The translations under genes were made by a program, and so were the position numbers. Positions 8,692-16,053 of a DNA stretch of 62,286 bases are shown here, one piece after another. The DNA is from Pseudomonadota bacterium (GTDB lineage Bacteria; Pseudomonadota; Alphaproteobacteria; Rhodospirillales; Magnetospirillaceae). The stretch is from contig JAJXUO010000013.1 of NCBI GenBank assembly GCA_021782815.1, positions 1 to 62,286 on the forward strand, in the 5' to 3' direction. The notes beneath the pieces are model-generated. The model saw only the letters and a program-made list of their open reading frames with translations, had not been told where the DNA came from and made no database searches. The stretch's first letter is position 1; each line of letters begins with the position of its first letter.

Positions 8692-10239
8692 TTATTTCAG
8701 CAGGGCGGTGACGGTTTTGATCAGTTGCGCCTTTTCCACCGAGCGGCGGTGGCCGAGGATGCCCACCTTGATGGCCCCGGCGGCATTGCCGAGGAAACCC
8801 ACCAGATCCAGCGGGCAGCCGGCCGCCACCAGCGGCGAGGTGATGGACAGGAAGGCGTCGCCCGCCCCCACGGTGTCCACCACCGTCTTGGTGAAGGCGG
8901 GAATGCTGGTGAAGCCCTGGTCGCGGTTGTAGGTGATGCAGCCGTTCTTGCCGTGGGTGACGACGATATTGGGGCAATCGACGCGGGCGGCCAGGCGGTC
9001 GCGGATCACCATTTCCATAGGGCTGTGCTTGTCGCCCACCGCCAGGCGGGCTTCCGGGGCATCGATACAGATATAGTCGGCGCGGCTGTAGCGGGTGATC
9101 AGATTATAGCCGTGGTTGGCCGAGTTGCTCTGGGCGTTGACCGCCAGGAAGCGGGCGGTCTTTTCCAGGGCGGCGATGGTGGAGGGCGCGATCAGGCCAT
9201 GGCCGAAATCGGTGACGATCACCAGATCGTACTGTTTGGCCCGGCTGGCCACCAGATGGTCGAATTTGGCCTGCAGCGCCTCGTCCAGCGGGGTGTCGTC
9301 GAAGTAATAGGTTTCGAACAGCTTGCGGTAATAGCCGGTATCGACGAAGCGGCATTTGCGGGTGGTGGGCACGCCCGGGCGCATCACCGCGCTCAGCTTG
9401 ACGTTGGGGGCCAGGGTCTGGCGGATCAGCTTTTCGTGGGACTCGGTTTGGCCCAGGCAGGTCAGCACCTCCACCTGGGCGCACACCCCGGCCACATGAT
9501 TGGCGGCGGCGATGATGCCGCCGGCGAACACCTCGCGCTCCATGAAACGGGTGGCGATCATGGTTTCCTTGGGCGATTTACCCAGGGGCGTCACATACTG
9601 GTATTCGTCGATGATGGCGTCGCCCACCAGCAGCACCTTCATCTCGGCCAGATCGTCCATGGCCTGCAGCAGGCGCGGCAGCATGTCGGTCTGGCGGCAG
9701 CCTTCCAGGTAATTGCGCAGGGCGGGGTCGTAGATGTCGAAATGATGATTCAGCAGCGACGAGGACGAGAACACCACGTCGTCGGTGAAATGGATACGGC
9801 CGCCATGGGCCTCCACCGCCTCCTGCTCCTCGGTGATCTTGCCGGTGACGTCCTTGTCGGCCTCGGCATATTCGATGCCCTTGACATAGATGTCGGGCTT
9901 CACGGCGGTGATCATCGGCACCGCGGTGGCGGCATGGTTGATCACCACGGCGTCGACGATGGCCAGGGCCGCCAGCATTTCGGCACGGGCCTCGGCGGGA
10001 AACACCGGGCGGCCCGGGCCCTTGTTCACGAAGGCGTCGGCGGTCAGCGAGACGATCAGCATGTCGCCGGTATTGCGGGCCTCCTGCAAGTGGCGCAGAT
10101 GGCCGAGATGCACCAGATCGAAGACGCCGTGCGCCATGGCCACGGTCTTGCCCTTGGCCTTCCAGGCGGCCACCTGACGGGCCAGATCCTCCGGCGCCAT
10201 CAGCTTGCCGCTGACATTGACCATGTGCGAAGCGCTCAT
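8692..10239 (-). CDS. Bifunctional nucleotidyltransferase/PfkB-type sugar kinase, HldE-like but in reversed order
   Basis: A 515-residue protein. Residues about 20-150 form a cytidylyltransferase-like domain with the HxGH motif in GVFDLVHLGHLRHL; residues about 200-510 form a PfkB/ribokinase domain ending with VVDTVGAGDAF, whose aspartate is the catalytic base. E. coli HldE has kinase first and transferase second, so the fusion order is inverted here. It probably phosphorylates C1 of a sugar phosphate and activates it with a nucleotide; substrate and nucleotide are unknown. The ATG overlaps the upstream stop as ATGA. Confidence 0.85.
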   Translation of the reverse strand: MSASHMVNVSGKLMAPEDLARQVAAWKAKGKTVAMAHGVFDLVHLGHLRHLQEARNTGDMLIVSLTADAFVNKGPGRPVFPAEARAEMLAALAIVDAVVINHAATAVPMITAVKPDIYVKGIEYAEADKDVTGKITEEQEAVEAHGGRIHFTDDVVFSSSSLLNHHFDIYDPALRNYLEGCRQTDMLPRLLQAMDDLAEMKVLLVGDAIIDEYQYVTPLGKSPKETMIATRFMEREVFAGGIIAAANHVAGVCAQVEVLTCLGQTESHEKLIRQTLAPNVKLSAVMRPGVPTTRKCRFVDTGYYRKLFETYYFDDTPLDEALQAKFDHLVASRAKQYDLVIVTDFGHGLIAPSTIAALEKTARFLAVNAQSNSANHGYNLITRYSRADYICIDAPEARLAVGDKHSPMEMVIRDRLAARVDCPNIVVTHGKNGCITYNRDQGFTSIPAFTKTVVDTVGAGDAFLSITSPLVAAGCPLDLVGFLGNAAGAIKVGILGHRRSVEKAQLIKTVTALLK

Positions 10240-11228
10240 GACGTCCGCCCCAGATATTTGAACCAGTCGCGCGTGGCCACCTCGATCTTGTCCACCGTCC
10301 ACAAGGGGGCTTCGCGCCAATAATCGATTTCGGCCAGCAGACGGGCTACGCCCTCTTCCAGACTGACCTCGGGCCGCCAGGCCAGATGGCGGTGGATCAG
10401 GGTGGTGTCGGCGAAGGTGCAATCGGGTTCGCCGGGGCGCTTGGGGATATGGGTGACGGGGCCGCCCAGAAGCTCCACCAGGCGATTGACGCTGTAGGTC
10501 TGGCCCGACCCCACATTGAGGGCCTGCCCGGTAACGCCGCTGTCGGCGGCGGCGATGAAGGCGCGGGCCACATCGCCGACATAGGTGAAATCGCGGGTCT
10601 GGCTGCCGTCGCCCACCACGGTGTAGGGATGTCCGGCCAGCTTCTGCTTCAGGAACACCCCGAACACCGCGCCGTAGGTGCCGGAGGTGCGCGAGCGCGG
10701 CCCATAGACGTTGAACAGCCGCAGGGCCATGGCGGGCAGGCCGTAGGTTTGCGCCCAGTGCATCACATAGCGTTCCCCAACCCATTTGGTCAGGGCGTAG
10801 GGATACATGGGGCGGATCTCGGCGCTTTCCGGGGTGGGATAAAGATCGGGGATGCCGTAGCAGGACGACGAAGCGGCATAGACGAAGCGGGCCACCCCGG
10901 CGGCGCGGGCCGCTTCCAGCACCCGCAGGGTGCCGTCCACATTGGCGCGGTGATAGGGGCCGGGCTGCTGGATCGAGGGCACGATATCGGCCAGGGCGGC
11001 CAGATGGAACACCCACTGGACGCCGGCGAACAGCGGATCGAGATCGGCCTCGCTGATATCGGCCTCGTGCACGGCAAGGCGGGGATTATCGTGGAACGGC
11101 GCCAGATTGGCGGGGCGGCCGGTGGAGAAATTGTCGATAACGGTGACCTGATGTCCCAGGGCCAGCAGTTGCTCCGTCAGATGACTGCCAATAAAGCCGG
11201 CTCCGCCCGTGACGAGGCAATGGGTCAT
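10236..11228 (-). CDS. NAD-dependent nucleotide-sugar epimerase (extended SDR)
   Basis: A 330-residue protein. TGGAGFIGSH binds NAD, and SSSCYG with YPYALTKW supplies Ser, Tyr and Lys. Overall pattern resembles GalE/WbpP-type UDP-sugar 4-epimerases. It is the first of eleven closely spaced genes running to 1273, so the operon promoter should lie just upstream. The start is placed at the ATG at 11228, preceded by AGGAT/AGGTG; longer readings run into non-coding repeat sequence. Confidence 0.85.
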   Translation of the reverse strand: MTHCLVTGGAGFIGSHLTEQLLALGHQVTVIDNFSTGRPANLAPFHDNPRLAVHEADISEADLDPLFAGVQWVFHLAALADIVPSIQQPGPYHRANVDGTLRVLEAARAAGVARFVYAASSSCYGIPDLYPTPESAEIRPMYPYALTKWVGERYVMHWAQTYGLPAMALRLFNVYGPRSRTSGTYGAVFGVFLKQKLAGHPYTVVGDGSQTRDFTYVGDVARAFIAAADSGVTGQALNVGSGQTYSVNRLVELLGGPVTHIPKRPGEPDCTFADTTLIHRHLAWRPEVSLEEGVARLLAEIDYWREAPLWTVDKIEVATRDWFKYLGRTS

Positions 11229-11240
11229 AGGTGCACCTAT
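11227..11240 (-). promoter_or_regulatory. 14-bp perfect palindrome across a start codon
   Basis: ATAGGTGCACCTAT overlaps the ATG and ribosome-binding site of the epimerase at 10236-11228. It could be an operator or a small hairpin hiding the ribosome-binding site. A chance palindrome cannot be excluded. Confidence 0.3.
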
Positions 11241-11349
11241 CCTAAAACTTGCGATCGGGCGGCCCCACCCTTCCCCGGGACTCGGAGGCAAAGCCCTGAT
11301 GGTCAGCAATACTATCCCATTGATCGTTAAGCAAGACTTAACCCGGAAC

Positions 11350-11524
11350 GCCGGTACGGCGACGCCCGGCGCCTGAGGGACATAGATTTGGAAGCCGCTT
11401 CATGCGGCTGACTAGCGCATTGAGCGCGCCGGAACGGCCGGAGATGCCCTTTGGGGGCATCGGAGGGCAAGTGAGGACAAGCCAAGGAGCCGGTACGGCG
11501 ACGCCCGGCGCCTGAGGGACAAAA
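11350..11524 (-). repeat. Intergenic repeat, family 2, first copy
   Basis: This fills most of the 320-bp gap between the epimerase and the GmhA-like gene. The segment 11389-11524 is closely related to 12201-12331: both share TGGAAGCCGCTT, TGCGGCTGACTAGCGC, CCGGAACGGCCGGAGATGCC and GCCCGGCGCCTGAG. Inside this copy a 33-bp direct repeat occurs at 11350-11382 and 11489-11521. Several short hairpins are visible, e.g. GATGCCC/GGGCATC. No gene is seen. The operon promoter probably lies between here and 11228. Confidence 0.75.
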
Positions 11525-11548
11525 CAGAATCCTTAAATCCCTCACCAT

Positions 11549-12109
11549 TTACTCCGCGCACAAGCGCTGCATCAGCATATGGCCGACGATCAGTTGCAGA
11601 TCCTCGGCGATCTGCATGTCGTCGACGGCGAAGTGCAGGGCGCGGTCGGCCATGGTTTTGGCCTTGCCGCCGCTATAGCCGAGGATGGCCCAGCTTTTCA
11701 GGCCCTGGGTGCGGGCGGTGGCAAGGGCTTCCAGGATATTGGCGGAATTGCCGCTGCCCGAAAGGGCGATCAAGAGGTCGCCGGGGGCGGCCTGGCTGGA
11801 AAGCTGCAGGGAAAAGGCGCTGTGATAGCCCTCGTCGTTGGCCAGGCAGGTCAGCACCGCCACATTGGCGGTCAGGGCCTGCACGCGCAGGCCGCGCCCG
11901 CCCTTGCGGGCCACGCCGTAGAGAAGGTCGTTGGCAATGTGCAAGGCGTTGCCGGCGCTGCCGCCGTTACCGCATAAAAACACCTGGCGGCCCTCACGCC
12001 AGCAGGCGGCGAGGTCCTCGGCCAGGGCGGCGATGGCCGCCCAGTCGGCCTGGGCCAGGGCTCCGTTGAGGCGCTGGCCGTAGCCCTGGAAGAAAGCCTC
12101 GCTGTCCAT
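11549..12109 (-). CDS. SIS-domain sugar isomerase, GmhA-like (sedoheptulose-7-phosphate isomerase family)
   Basis: A 186-residue protein, close to the 192 residues of E. coli GmhA. CGNGGSAGNALHIAND aligns with the GmhA phosphosugar loop and SGSGNSANI with the second phosphate-binding loop. The late histidine in LIVGHMLMQ aligns with catalytic His180. The position of E. coli Glu65 appears to be Asp here. The ATG at 12109 follows GGAGACCGGC and is preferred over the ATG at 12121, which lacks a ribosome-binding site. It probably makes a heptose phosphate for the downstream operon. Related repeats flank it on both sides. Confidence 0.78.
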   Translation of the reverse strand: MDSEAFFQGYGQRLNGALAQADWAAIAALAEDLAACWREGRQVFLCGNGGSAGNALHIANDLLYGVARKGGRGLRVQALTANVAVLTCLANDEGYHSAFSLQLSSQAAPGDLLIALSGSGNSANILEALATARTQGLKSWAILGYSGGKAKTMADRALHFAVDDMQIAEDLQLIVGHMLMQRLCAE

Positions 12110-12200
12110 GCCGGTCTCCATCAAGTTCGGTCTTGTTTCACAGTTACTTAAAGCCCATTGCCGCGCCTGCGACAAGGCGGATGCGCAGGGCGATCGCATA

Positions 12201-12331
12201 TGGAAGCCGCTTTATGCGGCTGACTAGCGCTTTCTCGCGCGCCGGAACGGCCGGAGATGCCCTTGGGCATCGGAGGGTAAGTGAGGACAGCCAAGCTGGC
12301 GGCACGCCAGCGCCCGGCGCCTGAGTGGACA
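12201..12331 (-). repeat. Intergenic repeat, family 2, second copy
   Basis: This lies in the 268-bp gap between kdsD and the GmhA-like gene and is closely related to 11389-11524, in the same orientation. It contains the hairpin GCTGGCG-GCA-CGCCAGC; a 26-bp segment including it (12289-12314) recurs exactly at 39002-39027. The function is unknown and no ORF is convincing. Confidence 0.75.
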
Positions 12332-12377
12332 AAAAGAAGCCAGGGTGAGCGCAAATGCGATCACCCTGGCGGATGCG

Positions 12378-13352
12378 TCAGACCAGCCCGGTTTTCAGGA
12401 GATCGTGCAGATGCACGATGCCCACCGGCCGCGCCGCCTCGGTGACGAACAGGCTGGGGATGGCGTGGTTGGCCATGATGCGGGCGGCGTCGGCCAGGAA
12501 CATGTCGGGGCCGACCTGTTTGGGGTTGCGGATCATCACCGCCCCCACCGGGCGGTCCAGCAGAGTGGGGTCGAGGCAGCGGCGCAGGTCGCCGTCGGTG
12601 AAGATGCCGGTCAGGGCGCCGGTGGCGTCCACCACGCCGACGCAGCCGAAGCGTTTGGCGGTCATCACCACGATGGCGTCGCGGATCAGGGTGTCCTCGC
12701 CGATGATGGGCAGGTCGTCGCCGCCATGCATGACGTCGCGCAGTTGCAGCAGTTGATGGCCCAGGCGGCCGCCGGGATGGAAATCGTGGAAGCGTTCCGG
12801 GGTGAAGCCGCGGCGGCGCATCAGGGCCACGGCCAGGGCGTCGCCCAGGGCCAGCTGCATGGTGGTGCTGGTGGTGGGCGCCAGATTGAGCGGACAGGCT
12901 TCGGGGAGGGCGGGAAGGGTCAGGCACAGGCTGCCGGCCCGGCCCAGCATGCTGTCGGCGGCGCGGGTTACGGCGATCACCGGCACCCCGAAGCGCAGGC
13001 AGTAGGAGAGGATGGCCGCCAGTTCGGCGCTTTCGCCCGAGGCCGACAGCGCGATGAGGATATCGGCCTCGGTCAGCATGCCGAGATCGCCGTGGCTGGC
13101 CTCGGCCGGATGCAGGAAGAAGGCCGGGCTGCCGGTGGAGGCCAGGGTGGCGGCGATCTTGCGGCCCACCAGGCCGCTTTTGCCCATGCCGGTCACGGCG
13201 ATGCGCCCCCGGGCCGCCAGCAGCCGCTCCACCGCCTGATCGAAGCTGTCCCCCAGGCCGTCGGCCAGGGCCAGCAGGGCCTCGGCCTCGGCGCGGATGA
13301 CCCGGCGGCCTTCCGGCAGGGTGGAGAGGGCGGGGCGGGGGGCGGCGGTCAT
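12378..13352 (-). CDS. kdsD: Arabinose-5-phosphate isomerase
   Basis: A 324-residue protein with an N-terminal SIS domain and two C-terminal CBS domains, the standard KdsD/KpsF layout. VTGMGKSGLVGRKIAATLAS and the HPAEASHGDLGM block are hallmarks of the family. It converts ribulose-5-phosphate to arabinose-5-phosphate, the first step to Kdo of lipopolysaccharide. It is the most upstream gene on this strand of the sugar region but is separated by a repeat-filled gap, so it may be transcribed separately. Confidence 0.92.
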   Translation of the reverse strand: MTAAPRPALSTLPEGRRVIRAEAEALLALADGLGDSFDQAVERLLAARGRIAVTGMGKSGLVGRKIAATLASTGSPAFFLHPAEASHGDLGMLTEADILIALSASGESAELAAILSYCLRFGVPVIAVTRAADSMLGRAGSLCLTLPALPEACPLNLAPTTSTTMQLALGDALAVALMRRRGFTPERFHDFHPGGRLGHQLLQLRDVMHGGDDLPIIGEDTLIRDAIVVMTAKRFGCVGVVDATGALTGIFTDGDLRRCLDPTLLDRPVGAVMIRNPKQVGPDMFLADAARIMANHAIPSLFVTEAARPVGIVHLHDLLKTGLV

Positions 13353-13419
13353 GGGCGGCGGTCCTGGCTGGGAAGGAACCGTCTCAGTCTGGCAGCATGG
13401 GTTTAAGGAGTACTTAAGA

Positions 13420-13521
13420 CCGAATTGCGGTGATCGGACCCGATCACCGCACCCTCAGGCGCGCGTCGCCTTGCTCCTCACCGGCGTCGCGCTGAGTCAA
13501 ACGCATCGCGACTTGGGATAA
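13420..13521 (-). repeat. Multi-hairpin intergenic repeat, family 1, copy B (short form)
   Basis: Inverted relative to copy A and shortened: it keeps the GCGGTGATCGG/CCGATCACCGC stem and the terminal CATCGCGACTTGG end but lacks the two central hairpins. The outer stem pairs differ from copy A (CGG/CCG in place of CAG/CTG) yet remain complementary. It sits in the divergent gap between kdsD and the TPR gene. Confidence 0.75.
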
Positions 13522-13590
13522 GACGCCTCGGTTGCCTTCCGGTCCGGCTGTGCGATAGTGCGGGGAACCGCCGTTCATGCAGGGGATCCG

Positions 13591-15123
13591 ATGCCGTCCG
13601 AGAGTTTTCCTTTGCCGCCCTCCCTGGAGGAGGGGCGTCGGCGCATCGCCGAGGCCCTGGCCGCCGGTCGGGCCGACGCCGCCTGGCAGATCTGTGTGGC
13701 GCTGCTGGAAGGCGGGCCGCAGCCCGAACTTTTCCATCTGATGGCGGTGGTGCGCGATGCGCAAGGCCAGAGCGAGCAGGCGCTGGCTTTTTACGAGGGG
13801 GCGGCGCAGCTTTTGCCGGGGCGGGCCGATGTGGCCTATAACTACGGCATCGCCCTGCAGCGGGCGGGGCGGCTGGCGGCGGCCGTCATCCAATGGCGCC
13901 GCGCCGCCGAGCTGGCCCCGGCCCATGCCGAGGCCTGGCGCAATCTGGGGCTGGCCCTGGCCGAATGCGGCGAACTGCCCGCCGCCGAGGCGGCCTTGGC
14001 CCGGCTGACGGCCCTGTGTCCGGATCAGGCCGGCACGGTGCGGCTGGATCTCGGCAACAGCTGTTTTCAGGCGCGACATTTCACCGCCGCCGCCGGCTAC
14101 TACCGCCAGGCCGTGGCCCTGGCCCCGGACGATGCCGCGGCCTGGTGCAATCTGGGGGAGTGCTTGAGCGCCCTGGGCGAAAGCGCCGAGGCCGAGCGCT
14201 GCCTGCGCCACGCCATCGCCCTGGCCCCGGCCCTGGACAAGGCCCGTTTCAATCTGGGCTGCCTGCTGCTGCGGCACGGGAAATGGCGCGAGGGTTTCGC
14301 CGGCTACGAATTCCGCGCCTCGCGCCTCAAGGTGCCGGCGGCGCTGGCCGCGCTGCCGGTGTGGCGCGGCGACATGGCGCCGGGCACCCGGGTGGCTTTA
14401 TGGAACGACCAGGGCTTCGGCGACGCCATCCAGTTCGTGCGTTTCGCGGCGGGGCTGGCGGCGCGGGGGCAGGTGGCGGTGGCGGTGGTGGACCCGCCGC
14501 TGGTGCGGTTGTTTCAAAGCGTGCCGGGGCTGGCGGCGGCGGTGCCGCAGGCCGGGCCGTTGCCGCCGCTCCAGGCGCAGCTGCCGCTGTCCAGTCTGGG
14601 GGCGTGCCTGGCGCTGGCGGCCGACGATGACCTGTGGGCCGGGCCTTATATGCCTGCGGCACCGGCCGCGCCCCGGACCAAGGGCGGTGGACCGTTGCGG
14701 CTCGGCCTGGCCTGGAGGGGGAACTTCCCGCCGGCCAAAACCCCGCCGCCCGAGGTCTTCGAGCCGCTTCTGGCCCTGCCCGGCCTCGACTGGACGGCGC
14801 TGCAACCGGTGTCGCCGCCCTGGCCCGGACGGGTGGCGCCCTTTCCGGCGGCGGGGGGCGATTTCGCCGAGACGGCGGCGCTGCTGCAGGATCTCGATCT
14901 GGTGGTGACGGTGGATACCGCCACGGCGCATCTGGCCGGGGCCCTGGGCAAGCCGGCCTGGCTGCTGCTGCTCAAAGACTGCGACTGGCGCTGGCGGGAC
15001 GCGGGGGACGGCACCCCCTGGTATCCCACCTTACGCCTGTTCCGCCAGCCGTCGCACGGGGATTGGGCCGGGGCGGTGGCCGCCCTGGCCGAGGCCCTGC
15101 GCGGTCTGATGCCGCCCGGCTGA
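13591..15123 (+). CDS. TPR protein with C-terminal GT9-like glycosyltransferase domain
   Basis: A 510-residue protein. The N-terminal half is built of tetratricopeptide repeats (e.g. ADVAYNYGIALQRAGRLAAA, DAAAWCNLGECLSALG). The C-terminal half has LWNDQGFGDAIQFVRF and VVTVDTATAHLAGALGKP, which resemble heptosyltransferase-family (GT9) nucleotide-sugar sites. The start at 13591 follows AGGGGATCCG. A related gene lies at 25646-27298 within the flagellin region, so glycosylation of flagellin or a surface polymer is a reasonable inference. The acceptor is not known. Confidence 0.75.
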   Translation: MPSESFPLPPSLEEGRRRIAEALAAGRADAAWQICVALLEGGPQPELFHLMAVVRDAQGQSEQALAFYEGAAQLLPGRADVAYNYGIALQRAGRLAAAVIQWRRAAELAPAHAEAWRNLGLALAECGELPAAEAALARLTALCPDQAGTVRLDLGNSCFQARHFTAAAGYYRQAVALAPDDAAAWCNLGECLSALGESAEAERCLRHAIALAPALDKARFNLGCLLLRHGKWREGFAGYEFRASRLKVPAALAALPVWRGDMAPGTRVALWNDQGFGDAIQFVRFAAGLAARGQVAVAVVDPPLVRLFQSVPGLAAAVPQAGPLPPLQAQLPLSSLGACLALAADDDLWAGPYMPAAPAAPRTKGGGPLRLGLAWRGNFPPAKTPPPEVFEPLLALPGLDWTALQPVSPPWPGRVAPFPAAGGDFAETAALLQDLDLVVTVDTATAHLAGALGKPAWLLLLKDCDWRWRDAGDGTPWYPTLRLFRQPSHGDWAGAVAALAEALRGLMPPG

Positions 15124-15894
15124 TTATTTTTTCGCCATGCCTTGCAGGAACAGGCGCAGATCGCCCTTGTAGGCGCAGCTGCCCACATGGGTGAGCTTGC
15201 TGTCGGCATTGGCCCAGATCTCGCCGCCCATATCCACCCAGCGTTTGCAGAAGGTGTAATCCTCGCTGAGATAGGCCCCGGTGTCGGGGTCGATCATGCA
15301 GTCGAAGAAGGCGTGGGATTCCTGATCGCCCAGCGGGCCGTTCATCACGGTATTGACGTGGCGGTATTTGATCTCGGGGTAGCGCGCCGCCATCTTCAGA
15401 AACACCTCGCGCTTGACCATCATGAAGCCGGTGCCGATGAGGCGGACGCGGAAGAACATCTGATCGATGGCCGGGGCCTCGGGCTGAAACAGATCGACGA
15501 CGTAATCGAGGCTGCTGGCGGTGGCGTTGGCATCGCCCTCCAGGATCTTGTCGCGCATGCGGTCGAAATTATGGGTCTTCAAGGGATAGATGCCGCCGCA
15601 GACATCCTTGTTGGCGGCCAGCAGCGCCAGGGCCTGTTCGGGAGCGAAGCCGATATCGGCGTCGACGAACAGGAAGTGGGTGGCGTCGGGAACGGTGAGG
15701 AACTTGGCCACCGCCAGGTTGCGCACCCGGGTGATCAGGGCGTCGCCGCCGACGATGTAATAGGAAATGCCGACGGAAATCCTGTCGCAGGCCCGCTGCA
15801 GTTCCAGCAGCGACATGGTGAAGGCGCTGGTCACCTGGCCGCCATAGCAGGGCGTAGCCAGAAAAATATGCGGTTTCGCGGGAAAGTCGGACAT
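15124..15894 (-). CDS. GT-A-type glycosyltransferase-like protein
   Basis: A 256-residue protein. HIFLATPCYGG at the N-terminus is the start of a nucleotide-sugar-binding strand, and HFLFVDADIGF gives the metal-binding DxD motif of GT-A transferases. KREVFLKMAARYP and EDYTFCKRW are typical later blocks. No signal peptide or membrane segment is seen, so it should be cytoplasmic. It is convergent with the TPR/GT gene, the two stop codons being adjacent. Confidence 0.72.
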   Translation of the reverse strand: MSDFPAKPHIFLATPCYGGQVTSAFTMSLLELQRACDRISVGISYYIVGGDALITRVRNLAVAKFLTVPDATHFLFVDADIGFAPEQALALLAANKDVCGGIYPLKTHNFDRMRDKILEGDANATASSLDYVVDLFQPEAPAIDQMFFRVRLIGTGFMMVKREVFLKMAARYPEIKYRHVNTVMNGPLGDQESHAFFDCMIDPDTGAYLSEDYTFCKRWVDMGGEIWANADSKLTHVGSCAYKGDLRLFLQGMAKK

Positions 15895-16053
15895 CGGCCG
15901 TCTCTGAAGATTTGGAGGAATTTGTCTATAAAGGCAGGGAAACTCTTTAATTTACAGTAAAAATAATAAGGCGACGGCATGGAGGAAAAACTTCGTTAAG
16001 ATCTCCTTAACCCGGCTCCATTAGCGTTGGTCAAATTTCTCCGGGGAAATGCC

